This document shows positions 29,057 to 36,056 of a stretch of 64,000 bases of DNA, piece after piece (position 1 is the stretch's first letter; the number at the start of each line of letters is the position of its first letter). Below the pieces are notes generated by a model that did not search any database, had not been told where the DNA came from, and worked only from the letters and a program-made list of their open reading frames with translations. Origin of the DNA: Asaia krungthepensis NRIC 0535 (lineage in GTDB: Bacteria; Pseudomonadota; Alphaproteobacteria; Acetobacterales; Acetobacteraceae); contig NZ_BAPV01000012.1 in assembly GCF_025995175.1 (NCBI RefSeq), forward strand, positions 113,228-177,227, in the 5' to 3' direction. A program made the position numbers and the translations under genes.

Positions 29057-29099
29057 ACACCCCCTTCACGCGGGGATTATGGTTGAACACGTTGGACAT
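29040..29099 (-). CDS. 19-residue upstream peptide frame with strong ribosome site
   Basis: A tiny frame encoding MSNVFNHNPRVKGVYDGSI. It is preceded by GGAGGAAAG, one of the strongest Shine-Dalgarno sites in the prophage, and overlaps the start of the Panacea gene by 17 bases. It may be a leader peptide that couples or tunes antitoxin translation, or a degenerate gene start. No homology can be claimed. Confidence 0.4.
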   Translation of the reverse strand: MSNVFNHNPRVKGVYDGSI

Positions 29100-29135
29100 G
29101 CTCTTTCCTCCGGCTAGGGTTCAAACATGATCAGC

Positions 29136-29153
29136 GTTCGCACAAACGCGAAC
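29136..29153 (-). promoter_or_regulatory. Palindrome upstream of the Panacea operon
   Basis: GTTCGC-ACAAAC-GCGAAC is a perfect 6+6 inverted repeat, about 40 bases upstream of the small leader frame. Such sites are common autoregulatory operators in toxin-antitoxin promoters. Confidence 0.4.
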
Positions 29154-29350
29154 ACACCTCGCACGTCGAGGGCCGCGTCGCTTGTTTCCGATCTATCGCT
29201 GATATGGGCGTATGTTTCCATTTTGGCAAATGAATTCACTGATTCGAATTGGACAAAATAGCAACATCGTTGGAAATGCAGGTTTTCACGCGGCTAACGG
29301 AACTCCTGCGCCCCGCCTGCCTTGAGTCATCTCACCTCTGGAAAACGACG

Positions 29351-29482
29351 ATGACAAACAAGCCGAACCCAGCCAAGCCGGGGAGCGACGAGCCATTTGA
29401 GCCATATCCCGACAAGAGCCCGCAGCAGGACGACGCGCCCGAGCACCCTGATCATCCCGAGGACGGAGGGAAGCCCGCATGA
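29351..29482 (+). CDS. Small acidic Pro-rich protein
   Basis: A 43-residue protein, MTNKPNPAKPGSDEPFEPYP onwards, with many Pro, Asp and Glu residues and no predicted fold. The ATG follows GGAAAA at a suitable distance. The open frame extends further upstream but without a ribosome site. The gene is coupled by ATGA to a second protein of the same kind and runs against the flanking minus-strand genes. Function is unknown. Confidence 0.5.
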   Translation: MTNKPNPAKPGSDEPFEPYPDKSPQQDDAPEHPDHPEDGGKPA

Positions 29483-29586
29483 CCTCGAAACCGACACCGA
29501 CATACGATCCCAGCCATCCGGCGCCTGAGCCCAAGCCGGGCGAGAACGTGCCGCTTCCGGATGCGCCCGAGAACCCGACGAACTAA
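29479..29586 (+). CDS. Second small Pro-rich protein
   Basis: A 35-residue protein, MTSKPTPTYDPSHPAPEPKP onwards, resembling its upstream neighbour in composition (Pro, Glu, Asp, Asn). The pair looks like a tandem duplication of a disordered peptide. Its ATG overlaps the upstream stop as ATGA. It ends just before a convergent terminator. Confidence 0.45.
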   Translation: MTSKPTPTYDPSHPAPEPKPGENVPLPDAPENPTN

Positions 29587-29625
29587 ACCAAAACGCAAAA
29601 CGCCCCCGCGGATGACGCGGGGGCG
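29587..29625 (-). terminator. Strong intrinsic terminator of the leftward antirepressor operon
   Basis: CGCCCCCGCG (29601-29610) and CGCGGGGGCG (29616-29625) form a perfect 10-bp stem with a 5-base loop; on the minus strand it is followed by TTTTGCGTTTTGGTT. It lies 54 bases after the last gene of that operon. Confidence 0.85.
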
Positions 29626-29678
29626 AATGTCTACCACAGACGCCTCACGATAGCGTGAGGAACGGGGTGGGGCAAGAA

Positions 29679-30086
29679 TTACGCGAGAGCAGGGCGCTTC
29701 CTCTGCACCGGCGTCAACGTTTCTCGCCCCATGAGCGCCGCCTCCTTGTGAACGGCGACCGAGGCGACCACGAAGCCGAGGCAGCACGTCGCAAACGCGT
29801 CTATCTCGATCTCCTGTGGCTTCGCGGTTGGCTTCAGCGATCGCGTTCTCGGGTCAATATCGCGTTCTGGCCAGAGTAGCCGCAGCCGTCCGCCGCAGTT
29901 CTGCACTTGATAGACTTGCTCCGCGCCGCCAGCCGAGACGACATAGAGCCCTTCCTCGACAAAGCCCGCCACGTCCTGCCAGATCACATAGTCGCCCCGG
30001 CGCAGCGTCGGGAATAGCCCCATGTGATCGATCCGCTTGACGTGGTTGTTCGAGCCCGCCGCACCCGCAAGTGACAGTGCGCTCAT
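29679..30086 (-). CDS. S24-like beta-domain protein lacking the catalytic serine
   Basis: A 135-residue protein. DHMGLFPTLRRGDYVIWQ resembles the SMEPTLxxGDxVLV start of LexA/CI C-terminal domains, and GLYVVSAGGAEQVYQVQNCG resembles the following strand containing the lysine. The serine position is not kept, so self-cleavage is unlikely. It follows the antirepressor gene with an ATGA overlap. It may bind a repressor domain, but that is inference from similarity and position. Confidence 0.55.
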   Translation of the reverse strand: MSALSLAGAAGSNNHVKRIDHMGLFPTLRRGDYVIWQDVAGFVEEGLYVVSAGGAEQVYQVQNCGGRLRLLWPERDIDPRTRSLKPTAKPQEIEIDAFATCCLGFVVASVAVHKEAALMGRETLTPVQRKRPALA

Positions 30087-30880
30087 GACGCTGCCTCCTT
30101 CGGGCGGGAGAAAGGGACGGGGGCGCTCTTGCCGGGCGCGATATAGGTGCCGAGCAGAATGCGAAGCTGAGAGAGGCCTTTCTGCGTGATCATCGGTTGT
30201 CCCACGCCTTCGACGTAGCCGGTCCGCTTGACCTCGACGTTTTTGACCTCGATCAGCCCTGCCTTCACCTTGTCAGCATAAGCTAGCTTCCGACCGCTGA
30301 CGGTGTGGGAGTAGAGCCACTTGAGCTCCATCAGTCGAGAAATGAAGATCTTCTCAGGCCAGCCGCACTGTTGAGCCGCGCTGCGAAGGTTATGCACCCC
30401 ATCGAGTGTTGCAAGCTTGTCCAGGGCTTCGGCTTTGGGCGCGAGAACAGCATTCTCCCCCGCCAGGCGCTCGCGCTCCTGCTCAGCATGAGCCGCCGCA
30501 AGGAGGGCTTGGGCGTAGGTTTTGGGGAGGGCGGGGGCATAGGCCTCACCACGTTCGTAAGCGTCGAAGCGCTCGATGATCTCGATCGTGACCGCCGTCG
30601 CCTCGTCTGTCTCCGATTTGGCGGTGATGAAGATCGCCTGCTTCTTGTTGAGGTAGTATTCCTTTGCATTGCCTCCCTTTATGACCCTCCCCACCGTGGG
30701 GAGGGTGCCGAGCTTTTCTAAATTCTCTATGTGGCGCTTGATGAGGTCGCGAATTTTTACGGGCTTCGCGAAGCCCAAGCGGCCGGCAAGATCGATATCC
30801 AGAATGCGCGCTTCGCCGTCCCGCATATGAGGCGTGATGGCGCTGGCAATTACAGGCGCGTTTGTGCTATCTGCGGTCAT
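30083..30880 (-). CDS. Phage antirepressor with KilAC-like C-terminal domain
   Basis: A 265-residue protein. The N-terminal part (LGFAKPVKIRDLIKRHIENL, LNKKQAIFITAKSETDEAT) resembles the Ant/Rha-type N-terminal domains; the C-terminal 120 residues from PKAEALDKLATLDGVHNLRS match the KilAC fold, also seen in the gene at 55269. Antirepressors inactivate phage repressors to permit lytic growth. It is the second gene after an Arc-like repressor, the same order as arc-ant in P22. Confidence 0.82.
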   Translation of the reverse strand: MTADSTNAPVIASAITPHMRDGEARILDIDLAGRLGFAKPVKIRDLIKRHIENLEKLGTLPTVGRVIKGGNAKEYYLNKKQAIFITAKSETDEATAVTIEIIERFDAYERGEAYAPALPKTYAQALLAAAHAEQERERLAGENAVLAPKAEALDKLATLDGVHNLRSAAQQCGWPEKIFISRLMELKWLYSHTVSGRKLAYADKVKAGLIEVKNVEVKRTGYVEGVGQPMITQKGLSQLRILLGTYIAPGKSAPVPFSRPKEAAS

Positions 30881-30892
30881 CGCAGTGTCCTT

Positions 30893-31081
30893 TCAGGGGC
30901 ATTGTTCAGAGGCGTCGGAATTGCTGCCAGGCTGGTCCGACGCCTTTTCTGTTTGGAGAATATTCCGCAAAATCGAAGTCAGCTCTCCGTTTGCAGATCT
31001 GTCATTCTGTGCTGCACGAACCTTTAGTGCCCGTAACAGCGCACGATCGACACGGATTGTGAGAGATGCTGTGTCTGCCAT
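30893..31081 (-). CDS. Arc-like ribbon-helix-helix repressor
   Basis: A 62-residue protein with an RHH fold: strand TASLTIRVD, helix ALLRALKVRAAQNDRS and helix NGELTSILRNIL. The pattern DRSANGEL corresponds to the Arc/Mnt N-cap motif RSxNxEi. GAGGAG precedes the ATG at 31081. It is the first gene of the leftward antirepressor operon and is divergent from a second RHH gene, with repeated operators in between. Confidence 0.8.
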   Translation of the reverse strand: MADTASLTIRVDRALLRALKVRAAQNDRSANGELTSILRNILQTEKASDQPGSNSDASEQCP

Positions 31082-31093
31082 ATGCTCCTCGTG

Positions 31094-31171
31094 TGTGCGC
31101 CTATTATGAGCGCACACCCTTCTTACGGTGCGCCCAAAATGGATGCAAGTGGAATGTGCGCCTAAAATGGA
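31094..31171. promoter_or_regulatory. Operator array between the two RHH repressor genes
   Basis: Three copies of GTGCGCCYAWWATGR occur at 31095-31109, 31129-31143 and 31156-31170. The last two agree over 16 bases with one mismatch. The first lies inside a wide palindrome, TGTGCGC-N9-GCGCACA (31094-31116). This is the expected place for Arc/Mnt-type binding and for divergent promoters. Confidence 0.7.
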
Positions 31172-31184
31172 TTATTGCGTGGGA

Positions 31185-31451
31185 ATGTCTGAAGAACGTC
31201 TTTCTGTCTCGATTCGCATGACGCGAGATCTCACGCAGCGCCTGAAGCAGGCCGCGAACGACCGCTCGCACTCGATGAACGCCGAGATCGTTCAGAGGCT
31301 GGAGGCTTCGTTTTCGGACGATAGCGCCCCTATGGCGCCAGAAGAGTTGGATGAATCGTATCTAGATGCTGCCGAAATGTACATAATATCGGCAGACGAC
31401 GAGGCAGTTATGAAATTGCTAGGAAAGCGATTCACCTACCGGCGCAAGTAA
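31185..31451 (+). CDS. Mnt-like ribbon-helix-helix repressor
   Basis: An 88-residue protein. RLSVSIRMTRDLTQRLKQAA then SHSMNAEIVQRLEASF closely follows the P22 Mnt pattern (strand, helix A, R-SMNSE- N-cap, helix B). A C-terminal tail rich in acidic residues could mediate oligomerisation, as in Mnt. The ATG at 31185 is chosen for the conserved N-terminus; ATG 31167 and earlier ones are alternatives. It is divergent from the Arc-like/antirepressor operon. Confidence 0.78.
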   Translation: MSEERLSVSIRMTRDLTQRLKQAANDRSHSMNAEIVQRLEASFSDDSAPMAPEELDESYLDAAEMYIISADDEAVMKLLGKRFTYRRK

Positions 31452-31614
31452 AACTGCGCAGACACGCTCAACATACCTCTAGATGGCACAATTACACGCG
31501 GGCGTTCTACGAAAGTAACCGGGCCGACCTTGTGTATGAAGCGCAAGGAATGAACTACAATTCCCCAAACTCCTGGTGAATGTAGAATCTCAGTCATCAA
31601 AGTGGCTCTAAGCC
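31452..31614. other. Intergenic between convergent genes
   Basis: No gene, clear terminator or repeat is seen in these 163 bases. Confidence 0.5.
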
Positions 31615-31917
31615 CTATTTTTTGTTATTTTTCTCTAAAAATCTTGCGATGCACTCGGCTTCGTATCTTCTTGGGAGACTGCATTTCCATTGCCTCAAAG
31701 GAAGAGCGGCTTTTAACAAACTATTTTGCCGTTCTATCTCGGACTGAATACTCTGGTTTGTACTGTCAGGATGAAAAACACGCATGTGTTGTAGCTTGTC
31801 GATTGCAGCGTCTATGTCTTCTATGGGGATGAAGTCCACGAAAGAATAATCGTTGTTGGGAGGTATTAATTTGCCCCACTCCGTGATCTTCTCCAGAAAT
31901 GTTTTTCGGCGTGCCAT
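31615..31917 (-). CDS. Hypothetical protein
   Basis: A 100-residue basic protein, MARRKTFLEKITEWGKLIPP onwards, ending in a helix with a Lys/Asn-rich tip (CIARFLEKNNKK). No family is recognised. It lies 10 bases downstream of another gene on the minus strand and is probably co-transcribed with it. It has lower GC than the phage structural genes, as do its neighbours, hinting that this cassette was acquired separately. Confidence 0.55.
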   Translation of the reverse strand: MARRKTFLEKITEWGKLIPPNNDYSFVDFIPIEDIDAAIDKLQHMRVFHPDSTNQSIQSEIERQNSLLKAALPLRQWKCSLPRRYEAECIARFLEKNNKK

Positions 31918-31927
31918 AGTTCTTGTT

Positions 31928-32377
31928 TTACCGCATGGAAGCCAGAGGTGTAATCATTACCTCTGATACTTCGTCTTTGGCCAAATCATAGTGGCAGGAG
32001 ATGCGCGACCGCTCTTTGCCGCCAAATTTGTTAGGCACTAAGGCGTGATCCTCGATCAAAACGATCCCCAGGGCCTTAATATCGTCGCCAGCGAAGTAGG
32101 AAGAAAAGGGATAAATGCCGAAGCCCTTTTGCCACTCCGGCGGCCCGTATTCAGCCGTTTCATTGGCTTTGATCTTGCACGAGGCGCGGTAGAAAGAGAC
32201 TTTGCGGTTATGCTCTATTAGATCTTCTGCGCTCTTGCACACGTGCCAATCACTTTCGCAGGTCTCGTGCGCATCCCCGCCATCCGCAGCAGTCGGGGGC
32301 TGGTCGCTCTTATTGAGCTCGTAAGCGCCACAAAGAGCTGCCAACAATACGACCAAGGACACGGAGCGCTTCGACAT
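31928..32377 (-). CDS. Exported hypothetical protein
   Basis: A 149-residue protein with an N-terminal signal or anchor (MSKRSVSLVVLLAALCGAYEL). The mature part carries four cysteines (CESDWHVC, ASCKIK, ISCHYD) that could form disulfides, and ends EVMITPLASMR. No family is recognised. In this cassette an exported protein could alter the lysogen surface or periplasm (inference). The start at 32377 is chosen to place the basic residues before the hydrophobic run. Confidence 0.6.
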   Translation of the reverse strand: MSKRSVSLVVLLAALCGAYELNKSDQPPTAADGGDAHETCESDWHVCKSAEDLIEHNRKVSFYRASCKIKANETAEYGPPEWQKGFGIYPFSSYFAGDDIKALGIVLIEDHALVPNKFGGKERSRISCHYDLAKDEVSEVMITPLASMR

Positions 32378-32481
32378 GCTGGAGCTATACCACACAACAG
32401 GCTAACAGACTCAAGTCCTAGGCGCGCAGACGGTCGCCCCGACCTTCGTTGTGGTGAAGTATCTGAATTGAGGAGAGGGTT

Positions 32482-32973
32482 ATGATTGAATGGATGGATA
32501 GAGACTATCAGCGCAAGCTACTGACCGAAATGGCCGCTGCGTACACCAATTCTATAAAGTTTAGCAGTGGGGGAGAAGACGGACTTGACACTCTATTTTT
32601 GCATAGAAACGTGAGCTATCTTATCGATAGTGGTTTATGCACATCTGCTAATGATGGTGGCTTCAATATATCGAACCGTAAGCATTTCTATGATTTGAAA
32701 ATCACAACAAGAGGCCTCGACTTCCTCCAAGATGACGGCGGCCTGAGCGCGATCCAGAACGTGGTCACGGTACGCTTTGAGGCGGACACGCTGAGGGCGC
32801 TCATCGCCGCCAAGATCGACGCCAGTTCTGAGCCTGAGGAAAAGAAGGCCGAAGCGAAGAAGCGTCTGTTGGGCCTGAAAGAGGAAGGGCTGAAGGCTGC
32901 TGTGGGTAAGGTAGTTGAGCTCGGCCTTGGTAATATCCCAGCTGTCGCGTCCTGGTTTCTCTCCTTCAACTGA
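32482..32973 (+). CDS. Hypothetical protein with winged-helix-like N-terminus
   Basis: A 163-residue protein. The first half (YQRKLLTEMAAAYTNSIKF, YLIDSGLCTSANDGGFNISN, LKITTRGLDFLQDDGG) resembles small winged-helix proteins in which LKITxxGxxFL is the wing-to-helix turn. The second half is a long charged helix, SSEPEEKKAEAKKRLLGLKE, and ends with a short hydrophobic GNIPAVASWFLSFN. AGGAGAGG precedes the ATG. Function is unknown; it is divergent from the exported-protein gene. Confidence 0.6.
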   Translation: MIEWMDRDYQRKLLTEMAAAYTNSIKFSSGGEDGLDTLFLHRNVSYLIDSGLCTSANDGGFNISNRKHFYDLKITTRGLDFLQDDGGLSAIQNVVTVRFEADTLRALIAAKIDASSEPEEKKAEAKKRLLGLKEEGLKAAVGKVVELGLGNIPAVASWFLSFN

Positions 32974-33014
32974 ATCCGTTGACGGGACTCGATCCGGTGC
33001 GCTGAGGTCGGGGG

Positions 33015-33305
33015 ATGAGCGACGCAACTGAGAAGAAGCTTCAAGACATCTATGACCGGGCCGCATCTGGGCAACCGGTCATAGCGTTCGATTTCGACCA
33101 GACAATGCAGGTCGCTTTTACCCCCGAAGGAGGAGTAGTGCTCGATTGCCCTTGTGGGGCTCTTGGTGGCACTGACCTGGCAACAGTGGTTCGGGTTTCT
33201 CTAACGCCGGCAGCAGCAGGAAAGCTTGCGGTCGATCTTCAGAAAGCGGCGCAAAGTCTGGACATAGACTGGCAAGCTCTTGCCAAAACGCGGCGCTTGG
33301 ATTGA
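33015..33305 (+). CDS. Hypothetical protein
   Basis: A 96-residue protein beginning MSDATEKKLQDIYDRAASGQ; the middle is strand-rich (VIAFDFDQTMQVAFTPEGGV) and the end helical. It follows the previous gene by 41 bases on the same strand. No family is recognised. It is the last gene of the cassette on this side and is convergent with the tail chaperone genes. Confidence 0.55.
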   Translation: MSDATEKKLQDIYDRAASGQPVIAFDFDQTMQVAFTPEGGVVLDCPCGALGGTDLATVVRVSLTPAAAGKLAVDLQKAAQSLDIDWQALAKTRRLD

Positions 33306-33335
33306 CGCCGATCTGACGTTTATCAGATTGCATCT

Positions 33336-33473
33336 TCACCCTCCATTATAGTCCCGCACCATCCCGATCTCCATGAGGTCAAGCATGTCCTCGGTGTCGT
33401 AGATGGTGCTGAGTTCGTGCAGCGTGGCGAGGCCCGACCCGACCACATAAGCGATCGGGCGGGACACGTTCAC
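33336..33473 (-). CDS. Second tail-assembly-chaperone-like frame (GTG start)
   Basis: A 45-residue frame, VNVSRPIAYVVGSGLATLHE onwards, containing LSTIYDTEDMLDLMEIGMVR, a pattern like the short second product of tail chaperone pairs. GTG at 33473 overlaps the upstream TGA as GTGA. Classical pairs are fused by a -1 frameshift; the frame relation here is also -1, but the A-run heptamer near the stop is not in the right register, so reinitiation at GTG seems likelier. Confidence 0.6.
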   Translation of the reverse strand: MNVSRPIAYVVGSGLATLHELSTIYDTEDMLDLMEIGMVRDYNGG

Positions 33474-33937
33474 ACAGCGGGCTGGGGTTTGTCGCTTGCC
33501 GCCTGAGGCACCAGCATTTGCACGAGCGGGGAAATGAGGTACGCGGCGGCTTTGAAAAAACCCAGGTGCATCCGGAACGCCTCCGCTTGCAGGCGGGGCA
33601 GCGTCTCGGGATCTTCCAGATCGGCATCGATGATCTGACCACGCGAGCCCGGGTTTGCCGGGTCACGCTGGATCTTCACCGTTGCCATGAGGGCATCAAG
33701 CGCCTTGTCGGCGGCCTCGTCCTCGAGTTGACCGAACATGGCCTGAGCCATGCCCCCCAACCCCGACAGGCCGATCTCCATCGCATCCGGGGGCAGGGCC
33801 ATACCCGCCCGGGTCAGCGCTTTGACCAGATGCCGCGCCCATTTGTCGGCCTGCATGGCAGGCATACGGGTGATCACGAATACCTTGCCCGCGTCCTCGC
33901 CGTCAGGGATCGTGTAAGTCGTTTCTCGTAGCGCCAT
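33470..33937 (-). CDS. Tail assembly chaperone-like protein
   Basis: A 155-residue protein between tube and tape measure positions. MALRETTYTIPDGEDAGKVF and ITRMPAMQADKWARHLVKAL are typical of phage tail assembly chaperones of this phage group; the middle is helical and Ala-rich. It helps load the tape measure protein during tail assembly. ATG 33937 overlaps the tube gene stop by one base (TGATG). A 5-kb cassette now separates it from the tape measure gene. Confidence 0.7.
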   Translation of the reverse strand: MALRETTYTIPDGEDAGKVFVITRMPAMQADKWARHLVKALTRAGMALPPDAMEIGLSGLGGMAQAMFGQLEDEAADKALDALMATVKIQRDPANPGSRGQIIDADLEDPETLPRLQAEAFRMHLGFFKAAAYLISPLVQMLVPQAASDKPQPAV

Positions 33938-34368
33938 CAGATACCAACGGGATAGACCCGCTCCCAACGAATGGTGAACTGGCGCTCTTCGAGCAGGCGT
34001 CCGGCGCTCGGCAGGGGGGAGGCCGAAACGAGATAGCCGGTCACGAGCGTGTATTTGCGTCCCAGCCCCGGAAGCGTGATCTCGCCGCCGAGGCTGTAAA
34101 GGGTGCGCGCGCCAGCCTGAGATGTGGAGATGCCCTCGAACATGATGCAGCTATCGGAATTTGGCTGAAGGCCCAGCGTCATTTCGACCGGGTTCGGCAC
34201 CCAGCCGGCGTTTAGCTTGCCGTCGATCGACATGCGGGTTTCGGCCTGCTCGATCGCGGCGGCCTCCCACGCACGATCTGCCGACCAGTTTTCGAGGCGT
34301 ACCGGTGCATTGAACAGCGTCTGCACCGTGAGCATGAAGATGGCGTCAGCCGAAGTGATAAAGGACAT
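33937..34368 (-). CDS. Tail tube protein
   Basis: A 143-residue protein located directly after the sheath gene. ENWSADRAWEAAAIEQAETR, VEMTLGLQPNSDSCIMFEGI and GLGRKYTLVTGYLVSASPLP fit the strand-rich tube proteins paired with DUF3383 sheaths. The tube is the inner channel of the contractile tail. Coupled to the sheath gene through a TGATG junction. Confidence 0.78.
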   Translation of the reverse strand: MSFITSADAIFMLTVQTLFNAPVRLENWSADRAWEAAAIEQAETRMSIDGKLNAGWVPNPVEMTLGLQPNSDSCIMFEGISTSQAGARTLYSLGGEITLPGLGRKYTLVTGYLVSASPLPSAGRLLEERQFTIRWERVYPVGI

Positions 34369-35522
34369 CAGATGACCTCACGGGATAGAAGGGTGATCAT
34401 TTGGACGGACTGGCCGTCCGCATAGGCGAACTTGGACGCCGGAATGGTGCGGGCCGCACGGTTGGCAGACGTGGCCGTGGAAGCGCCGGGCTGCTCGTAA
34501 TAGCCCTGGTTCACAATTGCGTCGGCAGCGCCATCCACGCCGAAGAAGCGATTGATGGCGAGCTTCTGGCTGTCGCTGATCGCAACACCGGTCTGGATCG
34601 CGCCGTAGCTGAGCGCCTGACTGATGACCGACTTGCGCCCGGCCGAGATAATCGCATCGCCCTGCGTATTGAACGGTACGTTGCCGAAATTCGTCAGCGT
34701 CGAGGCGTCGGCATACTGCAAGAGCGCATTGATCCAGATCTGGTTGATGTAGCTGTCTGCCCACAGGAAAGGACCGGATACGCTGCCGTTATAGACCCAG
34801 TTGAACGACCCGGCGCGCCCGCTGAACTGGCCGTACCAGTTGTATCCGTTAGCGAGCAGGATCTGCGCCGTTGCCGCGCTGTAGGTGGCAGGAGTGACCT
34901 GGCCGTTCGAGGTGAAGGCGAGGTTATGGCGCCCGTCCACCTGATCGAAATTCAGGGCAGCCATCCAGCCCAGAAAAGCGCCCGCCGCAGCCGGGTCCAT
35001 GTAAACGGGAGAAGTGCCGGTGAGGTCCTGCGCGACCAGCCACGCGCCAAAACTCGCCGTGCTGCCCTGCGTCGATGCAGCCGGGTCAGTATCCCAGGGG
35101 ACGTACCAGTATTTCGCATTCTGCGCTCCGGTCCATGTGGCGAAACCCTGCTTCTCGGTCAGGGAAGGCTCGAACGCCGTGCTGAAGCCGGTCCACTGAA
35201 GCGAGGCGGCGGCCATCTTGTCCATGAAGGTGGCCGGAGTATCGGTGCCATCCACGAAGCCAGCGAAATACAGCGTGGCTGGGAGCTGGAAGGCGTTGTC
35301 GTAACCCGTGAAATAGGCCGCCGCCATCTTGTATTCGTTCGTGCCGGTGCCGAAAGCCACGCCCACGTCGGCAAGCGTCGTGAACGCCTTCACTGTGCCG
35401 TCAGGGATAGCCGTGACGTTCGTCGTAAGGATCAGGCCATTGAGAAAATCGAGAGTGCCGTTTGCCGGGATTGTGCCCGGCACGACCGACACGACGAGGG
35501 AGATAGGTGTTCCGACCGCCAC
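34368..35522 (-). CDS. Tail sheath protein, DUF3383 family
   Basis: A 384-residue sheath protein, the contractile sleeve that marks this as a myovirus. The family pattern is clear: ISLVVSVVPGTIPANGTLDF, AYFTGYDNAFQLPATLYFAG, WLVAQDLTGTSPVYMD, YNWYGQFSGRAGSFNWVYNG and INALLQYADASTLTNFGNVP. The start is GTG at 35522 with AAGGAG eight bases upstream, overlapping no other gene. Confidence 0.9.
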   Translation of the reverse strand: MAVGTPISLVVSVVPGTIPANGTLDFLNGLILTTNVTAIPDGTVKAFTTLADVGVAFGTGTNEYKMAAAYFTGYDNAFQLPATLYFAGFVDGTDTPATFMDKMAAASLQWTGFSTAFEPSLTEKQGFATWTGAQNAKYWYVPWDTDPAASTQGSTASFGAWLVAQDLTGTSPVYMDPAAAGAFLGWMAALNFDQVDGRHNLAFTSNGQVTPATYSAATAQILLANGYNWYGQFSGRAGSFNWVYNGSVSGPFLWADSYINQIWINALLQYADASTLTNFGNVPFNTQGDAIISAGRKSVISQALSYGAIQTGVAISDSQKLAINRFFGVDGAADAIVNQGYYEQPGASTATSANRAARTIPASKFAYADGQSVQMITLLSREVI

Positions 35523-35528
35523 GGGCGT

Positions 35529-36056
35529 TCACTCCTTGGGTGAGGGGAAAGAGGCATCGACCTCGCGGAGATCGACGGTGATGTACTCTGCAAATTGCTG
35601 AGGGGTCGAGACGGTGAAGTTGACCTGGAATTTCAGATCCGCCGTCCAGTTGTCCTCGTATTGCTTGTCGCTGTTGATGAAGCCGGTCTGACGCGGCTCC
35701 GAGGCGTAGAGAGGGGCCATGGCGCCGCCTGTGGCGTTGCGCAGCCAGTCCGCTGCGTACATGTCCCGCCAGAGGGAGACGACACGCTGCACGGCCTCGC
35801 CAGACACCGAACCGAAGGCCGATACCTGGACCGTGCATTCCATCGGCTCGACCACTTCACGCGTCGTGCTGGTGTAGCGTGATGCGTTGGTAGCGATGCG
35901 CCGGCGAAAGAGCGGCGTGAAGACGATGAAAGGGCCGGGCGGGGCTGCCACCCGGTTAAGCTGTCCCTGCATGACCTGCACACCATTCGGCACGACCGTC
36001 AGGAGCCAGGACCGGAGCGCGGTGTTTATCTCTCGATCGGTCGGAGAGAGCGTCAC
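35529..36056 (-). CDS. Neck/tail terminator protein
   Basis: A 175-residue protein just upstream of the sheath gene. LSPTDREINTALRSWLLTVV, VEPMECTVQVSAFGSVSGEA and VVSLWRDMYAADWL match phage neck terminator proteins that cap the tail and join the sheath. The start is taken as GTG 36056, which overlaps the upstream TGA as GTGA; the longer ATG frame would overlap the upstream gene by 60 bases. Confidence 0.7.
   Translation of the reverse strand: MTLSPTDREINTALRSWLLTVVPNGVQVMQGQLNRVAAPPGPFIVFTPLFRRRIATNASRYTSTTREVVEPMECTVQVSAFGSVSGEAVQRVVSLWRDMYAADWLRNATGGAMAPLYASEPRQTGFINSDKQYEDNWTADLKFQVNFTVSTPQQFAEYITVDLREVDASFPSPKE

Noticed and set aside
34401..35543. Long open frame (380 codons) on the + strand opposite the sheath gene
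   Set aside because: Arg/Ala/Gly-rich translation without domain pattern, exactly antisense to a clear DUF3383 sheath; typical of high-GC shadow frames.
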